From positions 62,001-126,000 of the forward strand of contig JBBDMX010000101.1 in assembly GCA_040878035.1 (NCBI GenBank): a DNA stretch of 64,000 nucleotides, read 5' to 3'. Under the pieces are notes generated by a model. That model was not told where the DNA came from and did not search any database. It saw only the letters and a program-made list of their open reading frames with translations. The stretch comes from JBBDMX01 sp040878035. GTDB taxonomy: Bacteria > Planctomycetota > Phycisphaerae > Phycisphaerales > Phycisphaeraceae. Both the position numbers and the translations under genes were made by a program. This document shows, one piece after another, positions 26,020 to 34,531 of this stretch. The stretch's first letter is position 1; each line of letters opens with the position of its first letter.

Positions 26020-27923
26020 CCTGACGACTCCACGAGGCTCTGCGTACGGCGGCGCGGCATGATCACGCCGACGAGGACACAAGACCCAGTTACGATTACC
26101 AGCGCCCACATCGGCGCTTCGCCGCACCGGCCAAACAACGTGCGCCGCGGATCGACGACCACCTCGGCGGCCACCACCCCGCTGACCGAATGCGCCTGGC
26201 CGTCCACGATCACCAGCGGCCCGACGCGCCCGTGCGCATCGATGAATCCGCTGATCCCGCTGTTCACGCTGCGTGCCATGGGCACGCGTAGTTCGACGCA
26301 GCGCAGGACGGCCAATTGCACGTGCTGGGGCTGCTGGTCCCAGCCGGTATACCAGCCGTCGTTGGTCAGGTTAACCAGTACATCGGTGCGTTTCTCGCCG
26401 TCGGCAGCGTAAACCATCCAGCGCGTGGCGCGGGGAATGGCGTCCTCGAAGCAGATCGGCGTGGCGAGGCGCGCCTTGCCGCCATCCGGGGCCGGAGGCG
26501 CGGACGCCAGCGACAGGGGCAACTCAAACACGGCAAACGACCGGTCCCCGGGCGTCAGCGAGTAATCTGACTCATAGGGTGACAGGTAGCGCAGGAACAG
26601 GTCCTTGAGCCAGGGCCAGGAGTCGATGCCCGGCAGATACTCGCCAAACGGCACACGATGGATCTTGTCGTAGTGCTGGCGGCGCGGCACGCCATTGGCA
26701 TCGAACAGATAGACCGAGTTATAGCTTTGCGCCGGGCCGTCGTTGGGCGCGGGCAGATAGGTGCCCGAGCCGATCAGTAAGGGCGTGCCCACCTGCCGGG
26801 CCAGCTCCGACACACGGTCGCGCATGCTTGCCCGCCAGCTCATCCATCGTGCCAGGTGATCGGGCAACTGCTCCAGCGTCACGCCCAGTTGCTGGGCCAC
26901 GGCGGCGACGTGCTGCGCATCCTCACGGGCCTGCAAATCCTGGGCGGTCACGCTCTGCCAGTACAGCGCATCGGCGGCAAAGTCGCGCTGGGCTTCGGAG
27001 TTGATCGGCGCAGGCACCATGGTCTCAGGCCAGACGATCAGGTCAGGCGCCGGCCAAAGGGCCGCGGCGGCATGGGTCAGCGACTCGAGCTGATCCCACA
27101 TCGCCTGGTCCGTCTCGAGCCGGGGCGAATTCTTATTGTCCTGCGGCACGTTGGTCTGCACGACGGCGATGCGCAGCGACAGGGGCGCGGCGGCGGCTTC
27201 ATTCGTCTGCGCCTGGCCGGCGCGCCACCCACCGTACCACGCCGCCCCGCCCACCATCAGCAGCCACAGCGTGATGGACCAGCGCAGCGTGTAGCTGAAC
27301 CGGCTGCGGCCGCCTCGGCTGCGCGTCCACCACGACCGTGTCAGCAAATCCACTACAAGGCCACTGCTGGCGGCCACCACGAAGCTGACCGTCAGCTCGC
27401 CAAACAGGTCGGCACACTGGATCAGCCAGGGCGCCCGCGTGGTGACGTCGAAGGGCGCCTGGGTTTGCCCCAGGACGAACCAGCCAAAGCCGCCCCACGG
27501 CGCGTGCCCGCGGATCATCTCCAGGCTCACCCAGACCATCGGCACCGCCAGGGTCATGGGAAAGCGCCCATAGCGGCGGTCCAGCCCACGGATGAGCATC
27601 AGTCCCACGGCCCAATACAGGCCATAGAACAGCGACAGGCCGATGTACCCCCCGACGGTCACGACCATGAGCCAGCGGACCATCAGGAGCCACCAGACGG
27701 CGCCCACGAGGTAACTGGCCCAGAAGAGCCGGCGTGAATCGGTGGAGCGCAGCGCCAGAATGACGGCGGGGACCAGGGCGACATGCGCCAACCAGCCCCA
27801 CCCGGGCCGGGGAAAGGCCAGCGCCAGCAAGAGAGCCGAGAGGCCCAGCAGCGCCATGTGCATGGCCATGCTGGCAAAGCCGGCGCGCGGCGTGGCGGGG
27901 GAATGAGTTAGAGCCTGGCGCAT
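26016..27923 (-). CDS. lnt: apolipoprotein N-acyltransferase
   Basis: A 635-residue membrane enzyme transferring the third acyl chain to lipoproteins. The N-terminal half has six or more transmembrane helices (LLGLSALLLALAFPRPGWGW opening). The nitrilase-like domain shows the catalytic glutamate in VWPETMVP, lysine in YDKIHRVPFGEYLPG, and cysteine in TPICFEDAIPR, followed by NLTNDGWYTGWDQQPQHVQLAVLR. The protein is longer than E. coli Lnt (512) by an extended segment between the Glu and Lys motifs (about residues 315-375). Overlaps the HEAT lipoprotein gene by four bases. Confidence 0.93.
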   Translation of the reverse strand: MRQALTHSPATPRAGFASMAMHMALLGLSALLLALAFPRPGWGWLAHVALVPAVILALRSTDSRRLFWASYLVGAVWWLLMVRWLMVVTVGGYIGLSLFYGLYWAVGLMLIRGLDRRYGRFPMTLAVPMVWVSLEMIRGHAPWGGFGWFVLGQTQAPFDVTTRAPWLIQCADLFGELTVSFVVAASSGLVVDLLTRSWWTRSRGGRSRFSYTLRWSITLWLLMVGGAAWYGGWRAGQAQTNEAAAAPLSLRIAVVQTNVPQDNKNSPRLETDQAMWDQLESLTHAAAALWPAPDLIVWPETMVPAPINSEAQRDFAADALYWQSVTAQDLQAREDAQHVAAVAQQLGVTLEQLPDHLARWMSWRASMRDRVSELARQVGTPLLIGSGTYLPAPNDGPAQSYNSVYLFDANGVPRRQHYDKIHRVPFGEYLPGIDSWPWLKDLFLRYLSPYESDYSLTPGDRSFAVFELPLSLASAPPAPDGGKARLATPICFEDAIPRATRWMVYAADGEKRTDVLVNLTNDGWYTGWDQQPQHVQLAVLRCVELRVPMARSVNSGISGFIDAHGRVGPLVIVDGQAHSVSGVVAAEVVVDPRRTLFGRCGEAPMWALVIVTGSCVLVGVIMPRRRTQSLVESSG

Positions 27924-27952
27924 CGGGTGCTAAGCATAACGCAACCGCGCTC

Positions 27953-28090
27953 CATGCCCACTTACTAAGGGGAGCGGTTTATAGGCGACACATAGAAGTC
28001 GGGCGTCGTGTCAGACGTAACGGTGTTTCCAGAAGTTTGTTTAATATTCTGGTGTCAACTATAAACCGCTCCCCGTAGTAAGTGGACATG
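27953..28090. repeat. MITE-like inverted repeat with 32-bp arms
   Basis: Arms at 27953-27984 and 28059-28090 match at 30 of 32 positions; each ends outward in CATGCCCACTT / AAGTGGACATG, and inward in GGGGAGCGGTTTATAG. The 74-base loop is AT-richer and holds smaller stems (GCGACAC/GTCGTGTC; CCAGAA/TTCTGG). The outer ends match the CATGCCCACT palindrome found at 37100, 39452, 48781 and 63707, as if a longer stem-loop had expanded or inserted into that palindrome. It lies between lnt and the Xer gene. Confidence 0.85.
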
Positions 28091-28103
28091 CCTCTCTTCT
28101 GCA

Positions 28104-29126
28104 TCAGATCGCGCGGGGATGCGCCTTGTCATACGCCGTGCGCAGGCGCATCGTCGATAGATGCGTGTAGATCTGCGTGGTCGAGAGCGACTGATGGCCC
28201 AACAGTTCCTGCACACTGCGCAGGTCCGCGCCGTTGTCCAGCAGGTGGGTGGCGAAGCTGTGCCGCAGCGTGTGCGGGCTGATGTTCAGGTCCAGACCTG
28301 ACAGCGCCAGGTACTTGTCGAGCTTGCGGCGGACGGATCGGCTCGACAACCTCCCGCCGTTCTTGTTGATGAACAGCGGAACCTTGGGATTGAGCGCCGC
28401 CGCCTGGCGCACCGAGATATACCGGCCGTCAGCTTCCAGCAGCATCATGTAGTGCTTGATGGCGCTCATGGCATGGCTGCCCAGGGGCACGATGCGCTCG
28501 CGCTTGCCCTTGCCGCGCACGTGCAGCGTTTGCTCGGTGAAGTCCAGGTCGGTGCGATTGAGATCGACCAATTCGCTCACGCGGACGCCGGTGGAATAAA
28601 GCGTTTCGAGGATGGCACGGTCGCGCGCACCCAGGGTGTCGCGCGAGTCGGGCATCGACAGCAGCTTCTCGACGTCCTGCACGCCCATGGCCTTGGGCAG
28701 GCGCTTGGTCTGCTTGGGCGTGCGGATGAGCACCATGGGGTTACTGGTGACGATGCCGCGCTTGAGCATCCACTTGTAGAACGAGCGCAGGGTGGCGATC
28801 TTGCGCGCGATGGTGGCGGCGCTGTAGCTCAGGCTGTCCAGGTGCGTCAGGAAGGAGCGCAGCGAGACGGCATCGGCAGCGGTGATGCCCGGATCGGCCG
28901 ACTCGGCGACCGCGGTGGCGGGCTCGGCGGCGGGTGCAGCACTCCCGTCCCCCAGCCCCACATTGGCATGATGGGGCTGAGGTGCCGAGGCTGCCCCAGG
29001 CGCGATGAGAAACTCGACATACTGCCGCAGGTCTGTCTCATAGCAGCGCGCGGTATAGGGGCTGAAATGCCGTTCAAAACGCAGGTACTGCACGAACTGG
29101 TCGATCAGGGGGCTGGAGGTAGACAT
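28104..29126 (-). CDS. Xer-type tyrosine recombinase with a disordered insert
   Basis: A 340-residue site-specific recombinase. The catalytic set is present: Arg in STGVRVSEL, Lys in RGKGKRER, HTLRHSFATH (His, Arg), LGHQSLSTTQIYTH (His and Tyr nucleophile). This is a XerC/XerD chromosome-dimer resolvase by length and motifs; which of the two is not decidable. The N-terminal core-binding domain is interrupted at about residues 43-80 by a Pro/Ala/Gly-rich insert, whose DNA carries a CAGCCCCA/TGGGGCTG palindrome (28953-28979). ATG 29126 has AAGGAG upstream. Confidence 0.9.
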   Translation of the reverse strand: MSTSSPLIDQFVQYLRFERHFSPYTARCYETDLRQYVEFLIAPGAASAPQPHHANVGLGDGSAAPAAEPATAVAESADPGITAADAVSLRSFLTHLDSLSYSAATIARKIATLRSFYKWMLKRGIVTSNPMVLIRTPKQTKRLPKAMGVQDVEKLLSMPDSRDTLGARDRAILETLYSTGVRVSELVDLNRTDLDFTEQTLHVRGKGKRERIVPLGSHAMSAIKHYMMLLEADGRYISVRQAAALNPKVPLFINKNGGRLSSRSVRRKLDKYLALSGLDLNISPHTLRHSFATHLLDNGADLRSVQELLGHQSLSTTQIYTHLSTMRLRTAYDKAHPRAI

Positions 29127-29194
29127 CCGACGGCTCCTTCCGGAGAAAAGAGGCCGGCCCATCATGGACCGACCGGGGGAATCGGGGGAATCGA

Positions 29195-29512
29195 TCAGGC
29201 CCGGCGCAGCTTGGCCAGGCGTTCACTCATGCGCTGGCCCATCTGGTGGCAGAGCAGGGCGGCATCGAACCAACTGAAACTGCTGGCCGGATCGTTGGCC
29301 AACTGCACCAGGCCGGAGAGCACATCGCCCTCCTGGCCCGGGGTATAGGTAAAGGCGTAGCGTCGGCCTTCTTTGACCAGCACCAGTTGCCGGCTGCCAT
29401 CGGGGCGCGGCACATCCTGGCCCGGGGTGGGGGCCGGCCCGCTGTCTATTTCGGGGGGCGACGCCCGGGGGCGCCGGGGCGCGGGTGGATGGGAGTTGTC
29501 AGTGTCGGACAT
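29195..29512 (-). CDS. conserved hypothetical protein, 105 residues
   Basis: A proline-rich N-terminus (residues 8-35) followed by a compact domain with RQLVLVKEGRRYAFTYTPGQEGDVLSGL and FSWFDAALLCHQMGQRMSERL. Soluble, no signal peptide. Located 68 bases upstream of the Xer gene on the same strand, possibly cotranscribed. No family function recognised. The ATG is chosen because the longer frame upstream has no protein-like content. Confidence 0.55.
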   Translation of the reverse strand: MSDTDNSHPPAPRRPRASPPEIDSGPAPTPGQDVPRPDGSRQLVLVKEGRRYAFTYTPGQEGDVLSGLVQLANDPASSFSWFDAALLCHQMGQRMSERLAKLRRA

Positions 29513-29556
29513 CGGTCGCTCCAATCCCGCTAAGGGGATTCGGCGATGCCGGTGCC

Positions 29557-30303
29557 CTAGGGGGTGGGGGGTTTCTCGTTCGCAGCCGAGGTCGGCGGCG
29601 CGACGCGCTGCCGTTCGGCTTCCAGCAAGCGTCGGCTCATTACGTAAGCCGCAAACTCGCTGTACAGGTCCATGCTGATGCGATAGCGTCGCCAAGCGTC
29701 TTTCTCGAGCACCGGGCCGCGCTGGGAAGCGTAATACTCCAGCAACTCACGCACGCGTGGATCGCCGGCATCCAGCACGGCGCTGGCGACCGTCACCGGC
29801 TGCCGCCGGCTCGCAGGGGTCTGAACCGCCGGCGCCGGGTCCGTCGCCGATGTTCTGAGCCGGCGAATGCTCGCGGCGTCGACGCTGTCCACGCGCTGGT
29901 CCACGTAGAGCTCCAGCGTCAGGCCCAGCTTGGGCGGGTCGTAAGGGTCGTAAGCGGTGACGGTGCCCACCACCAGGCCGTCGACGCCCAGCGTGCGCAT
30001 CAGGTGCATCGCCTGTGCCGGGTCGGACACCCGGCTCATCTGTAGGGCATTCATGGCGGCGATGGTGCGATTGACCGGAAGCACGTCGAGGTTCGAGGCG
30101 TTCTCCAACTGCCGATGCAGATGGTCCGCCAGCACCGCGCCGTCGGCCTGTTGCGTGCCGCTCTCATTGCCAAGGGGGACGATGGCCCAGACGTGCCGCG
30201 AAGGGTAGGGCCCGGCCAGTTCATCGGCCGGCGGCCGCGGGAACAAGCCGCAGCCGCCCAGCAGTAACGCTGCAACGATCAGCATGACCTGTTTACTTGT
30301 CAT
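29557..30303 (-). CDS. lipoprotein with CsgG/LpoB-like fold features
   Basis: A 248-residue lipoprotein: signal peptide with lipobox LLGG-C18, then SRHVWAIVPLGNESGTQQADGAVLADHLHRQL, which resembles the opening strand-helix of CsgG/LpoB-type periplasmic proteins (VAVLPFENxS), and LMRTLGVDGLVVGTVTAYDPYDPPKLGLTLELY, also typical of that fold. The C-terminal third is helical and charged. Likely at the outer membrane's inner face. Precise role unknown. Confidence 0.7.
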   Translation of the reverse strand: MTSKQVMLIVAALLLGGCGLFPRPPADELAGPYPSRHVWAIVPLGNESGTQQADGAVLADHLHRQLENASNLDVLPVNRTIAAMNALQMSRVSDPAQAMHLMRTLGVDGLVVGTVTAYDPYDPPKLGLTLELYVDQRVDSVDAASIRRLRTSATDPAPAVQTPASRRQPVTVASAVLDAGDPRVRELLEYYASQRGPVLEKDAWRRYRISMDLYSEFAAYVMSRRLLEAERQRVAPPTSAANEKPPTP

Positions 30304-30346
30304 GGCGTCCTGCCTGAGTTGGCCGCCAGCCTCCGCTGGGGGGATG

Positions 30347-30498
30347 GGAATTTCTGATTTCCAATTTCTGGATCAAGCCCGGGCATGCGAGTCTTCGAGC
30401 TTGGCCGGGATTTCTACCAACCTTGATCCCCGGCTAGCCCCAAAGCGGGCATGCCGGGTCTTGAGTTCCCAAATCAGAAATCAGAAATCAGAAATTCC
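30347..30498. repeat. nested word-repeat hairpin, ATTTCTG family with GAGTCTTCGAGC module inside
   Basis: Outer arms GGAATTTCTGATTT (30347-30360) and AAATCAGAAATTCC (30485-30498) are perfect, extended by further TTTCTG/CAGAAA words. The loop contains GGGCATGCGAGTCTTCGAGC and TTGGCCGGGATTT, the module also found at 61270. Confidence 0.85.
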
Positions 30499-30540
30499 AC
30501 TGGCTACTTATCGGTACACACTGGCTGACCAATGCACATT

Positions 30541-31731
30541 TCACGGCGTGGCGCCGACACTCGCCTGACTTCCCGCCGCCGGTGTCTGCCCGGCCATCAG
30601 CATCGACCGCGCCGGCCGCAGCGACCAGATGCTCTGCTTCTGATCCTCTGTTCGACTTGACACGAAATAGATCAGGCCATCGCCGGCCCACACCGGCTGA
30701 ACGTTCACAAACTGGTTGTGCGTCAGGTTCGATCGGCCCGAACCGTCGGCGTTGATGATCCAAATGTCCGCCTGCTTCAACGCCCCAGCTCCCGGACCCT
30801 GCCCCTGGTCGGGCGCCTCGGGATCCACCACCGTGCAGAACACCACATGCCTGCCGTCGGGGCTCCAGCGCGGGCTGATGCACGCGGCGTTGGAACTGGC
30901 GGCGACCTCCGTGGGCCGCACGCCTTCGCCGTTCTCGATGTCCACCGTCCAGATGCCGAACCATCGCGTGCCGCGCTCGCGGGCCCGCTGGAACACGATG
31001 CGGTTGCCCGCCGGCGACCAACTGGGGAACAGCCCCGTGCCCAGGAACCGCTTGTTGCCCGGCTTGGTGACTTCCACCAGCACCATGTCCCACTGCCCGC
31101 TCTGCGGCGATTGCGTCGAGTACACCAGCGACTTGCCGTCGGGCGAGAAGCTGGGGTGAATATCCTGGGCCGGGTCGCTGGTGACCTGCACGGGCTGGCC
31201 GCCATCGACCGGCATGATGTAGATGTCCCAGTTACCCGAGCGGTCCGAGGCAAAGGCGATGCTCTTGCCGTCAAGGCTGAAGGCGGGCATGGCGTCGTTG
31301 GCCTGGTCGTCCGTCAGCCGTGTCACCGACGTGCCGCGCACGCTCTGGAGGTAGATGTCGGACGTGTGGCGATGGCGGGTGGAGGCAAAGACGATGAGCT
31401 GGCCGGTGGCGTCGATATCAGGGTCAAAGTCGCTGCCTTCGATGGCGAAGGTGACCTGGCGAAGGTTGTCGGGTGCATCGGCGGCGCGATCGCCCCCGCC
31501 CCCGGTAGCCGCGGGGGAGACGGGAAGCTGGCCAAAAAGGCTAAAGGCGCCGACGGCCTGCACGGCGGGGGCGGACGCCTGGACGGCGGGGCTCGGATTC
31601 GCCGGCGTCACCGCGGGCGCGCGCTGAGCCCGCAGCCCATCAAAGCTCAAGTGGGCGCAACCCCCGGCCAGCACCGCCACGCTCACCAGCACCGCCGACA
31701 TCCAGGCCAACATCATCCATCGCAGCGTCAT
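30541..31731 (-). CDS. TolB-like beta-propeller lipoprotein
   Basis: A 396-residue lipoprotein (lipobox LAGG-C near residue 25) whose main domain holds repeated PD40/WD40-like blades: ASTRHRHTSDIYLQSVRG, PAFSLDGKSIAFASDRSGNWDIYIMPVDGG, HPSFSPDGKSLVYSTQSP, ISPRWSPDGRHVVFCTVVD. The blades match TolB propellers, but the N-terminal TolB domain is absent and replaced by an Ala/Pro-rich linker. It may report on or bind envelope components; not necessarily part of a Tol-Pal complex, as no tol/pal genes are nearby. Confidence 0.8.
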   Translation of the reverse strand: MTLRWMMLAWMSAVLVSVAVLAGGCAHLSFDGLRAQRAPAVTPANPSPAVQASAPAVQAVGAFSLFGQLPVSPAATGGGGDRAADAPDNLRQVTFAIEGSDFDPDIDATGQLIVFASTRHRHTSDIYLQSVRGTSVTRLTDDQANDAMPAFSLDGKSIAFASDRSGNWDIYIMPVDGGQPVQVTSDPAQDIHPSFSPDGKSLVYSTQSPQSGQWDMVLVEVTKPGNKRFLGTGLFPSWSPAGNRIVFQRARERGTRWFGIWTVDIENGEGVRPTEVAASSNAACISPRWSPDGRHVVFCTVVDPEAPDQGQGPGAGALKQADIWIINADGSGRSNLTHNQFVNVQPVWAGDGLIYFVSSRTEDQKQSIWSLRPARSMLMAGQTPAAGSQASVGATP

Positions 31732-31928
31732 GACGATCCTCGCGGCAGGGGGTGCAGATTGCCCATTCCAGGATCAGGTCAAGCGACCCGACCGCCCGGT
31801 GTTATCGGCGCAACGGAAAGCCACCCCGTTTCTTTCCCGGCTATGCGTCTTATCGGACGGCTCACGGGGGTGGCTTTAGACCCGGATTACCACCGCGCCA
31901 TGGATTCGAAGGGCTATCATGGGTACGC

Positions 31929-32127
31929 ATGAAACGCAGGGCTCTCGAACAGCACCTCAGACGGCAGAACTTCCAGTGCCATCATCACCGCAGTAATCAC
32001 GATAAATATGTGGATCAACCCCAGCAACGGACTACAATCGGCCGTTCCCCGTCACGGCGAGATCAAATTCGGCTTGGTGTGTGCGATCTGCCGACAGTTG
32101 CAGGTGCCCCGGCCACGGGGACGGTAA
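31929..32127 (+). pseudogene. hicA: HicA-like mRNA interferase gene with a frameshift
   Basis: The ATG at 31929 starts MKRRALEQHLRRQNFQ and runs to RSNHDKY, the catalytic-histidine region of HicA. Skipping one G at about 32013 gives WINPSNGLQSAVPRHGEIKF and GLVCAICRQLQVP, exactly the rest of HicA, to a stop at 32125. The full length is 199 bases, one more than a multiple of three. The toxin is thus inactive unless the extra base is an error. A TATCAT box lies 8 bases before the ATG. A HicB-like gene faces it tail to tail. Confidence 0.8.
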
Positions 32128-32133
32128 GGTCAG

Positions 32134-32427
32134 CTAGGCCGTTGCGCGGCGGGATAACTCCTGCAACCTCGCCCGCCCTGCGCGCAACGTCTTAAGGGCA
32201 TCGCGCGCGTTGTCGAAGGCTTGGGCAAGACTCTCGGCTTGTGTGAGCAACGCTGGATCCATGGGAGAGGAAACGACGAACCCCCCTTCCCGGGCCGGTT
32301 CCAGGGTTAGCACCAGTTGGCCATCACTGACCGTATAAGCTTTCGCTTTCTTTCGCGGCGTGGCCGGATTATACCCCCCGCCGGGATGATGACCAAAGTT
32401 ACCAAACTGTTGCGCCTTGGCCGGCAC
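32134..32427 (-). CDS. HicB-like antitoxin-type protein
   Basis: A 97-residue protein with a HicB-like fold: AYTVSDGQLVLTLEPAREGG, then FVVSSPMDPALLTQAESLAQAFDNARDALKTL. This pattern matches the RNase-H-like partial fold that accompanies HicA toxins. No C-terminal DNA-binding domain is visible. Its 3' end lies six bases from that of the broken hicA gene on the opposite strand, unlike the usual same-strand order. The first 25 residues are less conserved, so the true start may be later. Confidence 0.68.
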   Translation of the reverse strand: MPAKAQQFGNFGHHPGGGYNPATPRKKAKAYTVSDGQLVLTLEPAREGGFVVSSPMDPALLTQAESLAQAFDNARDALKTLRAGRARLQELSRRATA

Positions 32428-32696
32428 CGCTCAACCGTGTACGCATACGGTCGATTTCATGACTAAGGAGCCGCCGTCTTCGAGGCACGTCAAGGCGAAG
32501 CCTGTCATGCGGCAAACGAGGATCGGTCGTCAACCGCGACAGTCTTCTTGTCTGCCTATCTTCCTGTCGCCCGCCTCCCTCTGGCCCCACATCACAAGAC
32601 GGAATCATCTATGATATGGCCGACTGTCCCTGCCTGATCGGCGACCACCGGGCGGGGCGCTCGCTGGAGCTTACTGGTCCTTAAACCGATGCGTTC

Positions 32697-34298
32697 ATGA
32701 GCCAACCGCTAGTCATGTTCACGCAGGATGCCGGGATCATATCGCCTGTCACGCTGCGTTGGGTCGTCACCACTGCTTATCTGGCGGTGCTGGGCCTGAT
32801 CTCCATCTATGGCCTGCACCGCTACTGGCTGGTGTGGCTGTACTACCGTCATCGCCGGGAGAAGCCGACGCCGATGCGGACCGGTGCCGCCCTACCGATG
32901 GTCACCGTGCAGTTGCCAATGTTCAACGAAGCCCTGGTGGCCGAGCGGGTCATCGACGCGGCCTGTGCTCTGGACTACCCTCGGCAGCTTCTTCAGATCC
33001 AGGTGCTGGACGACTCGACGGACGGCTCGGCGGGCATTGCCCGGCGGCGGGTTGCGCACTGGGCCGGCAAGGGCGTGGACATCCAGTACATCCATCGTCT
33101 GGAACGTACGGGCTACAAGGCCGGGGCGCTGGCGCACGGGCTGAAACAGGCCCGCGGCGAGTTGATCGCCATTTTCGACGCCGATTTCGTCCCCCAATCC
33201 GAATTCCTGCGCCAGACCGTGGATTATTTCACCGACCCGGCCATCGGCATGGTGCAGACGCGCTGGGGCCACATCAACCGCACTCAGTCGCTCTTGACGC
33301 GCAGCCAGGCGATTTTTCTCGATGGGCATTTTGTGATCGAGCACGCGGCGCGGAATCGCTCCGGGCGATGGATCAACTTCAACGGCACGGCCGGGCTGTG
33401 GCGGCGCACCGCCATCGAGTCGGCCGGTGGCTGGCAGCACGACACCCTCACCGAAGATGTGGACCTGTCCTACCGCGCCCAACTGGCGGGCTGGCGATTC
33501 CTGTTCCTGCCCGACGTGGTCTGCCCCGCCGAGCTACCCCCGCAGATCAGTGCTTTCAAGAGCCAGCAGCATCGCTGGACCAAGGGTTCGGTGCAGACGG
33601 CACGCAAACTGCTGCCGCGAATCCTGCGCGCCCCCGTGCCGCTTTCAATCAAGATCGAGGCGTTCTTTCATCTGACCTGTCCGATGGTCTACGCCTACAT
33701 GATGGTGCTGATGCTGCTCTTCTTCCCCGCGATCTACGTGAACATGCAGCCCTTCGAGAAGGGCTCGTTCGCGGGTCTGCTGCTGGGCTTAAGTCTCTTT
33801 GCGATCGGATCGGTGTCGGCCTCGACGTTTTACATCGCCAGCCAGAAGGCGCAGGGGCGCGGCGTGTGGGGCACGGTTCTCCAGTTGCCGATGCTCATGT
33901 CGATCGGCCTGGGCATCGCGGTGAACAACTCGCGGGCCTGTCTGGAGGCCCTGGTGGGCCATGAATCGGCGTTCATTCGCACGCCCAAGTTCAACGCCGG
34001 CGGCGAGCCGTCGAGCGCCGCAGGCGACCAGGGCGACTTGATCGAGACCGACGACGCCCCACGCCGCGGGCGGCGACCTCGAATGCCCACCCGCCTGATC
34101 GTGTCCCTGCTGGAACTGGTGCTGGCGGGCTATCTGATCCAGTGCGTCTACCTGGCGGTGCAGTTGGACAACGCCTTTGTCAGCGTGCCCTTCCTGGGCC
34201 TCTTTGCCGCCGGCTACCTGTACGTCGGCCTGGCGAGCCTGTGGCAGCAACTCCGCTCTTGGCGACCGCCACGCCCCATCGCCGTGCCCGCATCGTGA
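32697..34298 (+). CDS. cellulose-synthase-like glycosyltransferase (GT2)
   Basis: A 533-residue processive family-2 glycosyltransferase. An N-terminal transmembrane helix (about 23-45) precedes the catalytic domain with VTVQLPMFNEALVAERVIDA, VLDDSTDGS, the DxD in IFDADFVP, TEDVDLSYR and the Q(Q/R)xRW box in SQQHRWTKGS, then four or more C-terminal helices. It resembles the CslA/mannan-synthase-like branch and probably makes an exported beta-linked polysaccharide from a nucleotide sugar. No BcsB or PilZ domain is in the neighbourhood. It stands alone. Confidence 0.9.
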   Translation: MSQPLVMFTQDAGIISPVTLRWVVTTAYLAVLGLISIYGLHRYWLVWLYYRHRREKPTPMRTGAALPMVTVQLPMFNEALVAERVIDAACALDYPRQLLQIQVLDDSTDGSAGIARRRVAHWAGKGVDIQYIHRLERTGYKAGALAHGLKQARGELIAIFDADFVPQSEFLRQTVDYFTDPAIGMVQTRWGHINRTQSLLTRSQAIFLDGHFVIEHAARNRSGRWINFNGTAGLWRRTAIESAGGWQHDTLTEDVDLSYRAQLAGWRFLFLPDVVCPAELPPQISAFKSQQHRWTKGSVQTARKLLPRILRAPVPLSIKIEAFFHLTCPMVYAYMMVLMLLFFPAIYVNMQPFEKGSFAGLLLGLSLFAIGSVSASTFYIASQKAQGRGVWGTVLQLPMLMSIGLGIAVNNSRACLEALVGHESAFIRTPKFNAGGEPSSAAGDQGDLIETDDAPRRGRRPRMPTRLIVSLLELVLAGYLIQCVYLAVQLDNAFVSVPFLGLFAAGYLYVGLASLWQQLRSWRPPRPIAVPAS

Positions 34299-34327
34299 TG
34301 GGGGGAATGGATCAGGGGCGAACGAGA

Positions 34328-34502
34328 GAACACGAAGACACGAAGGGCAGAGAGAACAACGAAGTCGAGAACCAGGAAAGCCAGACGCCAGTATCTCACT
34401 TGCATGGCTCGCGTCATGGGGGAGGCTCCTCTCCTCGATTTTCATTCCCATTCTCTTGATTCTTCTTTGCCCTCTTCTTCGTGCCTTCGTGTCTTCGTGT
34501 TC
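34328..34502. repeat. word-repeat hairpin, GACACGAA family
   Basis: GAACACGAAGACACGAAGG (34328-34346) and CCTTCGTGTCTTCGTGTTC (34484-34502) are a perfect 19-bp pair, extended inward by GGGCAGAGAG/CTTCTTTGCC-type words. An unpaired ATCCGTGTTAC module of another family follows. It lies between convergent GT2 and sigma-like genes. Confidence 0.9.
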
Positions 34503-34531
34503 ATTAATCCGTGTTACTTCCCCACTTTTCT

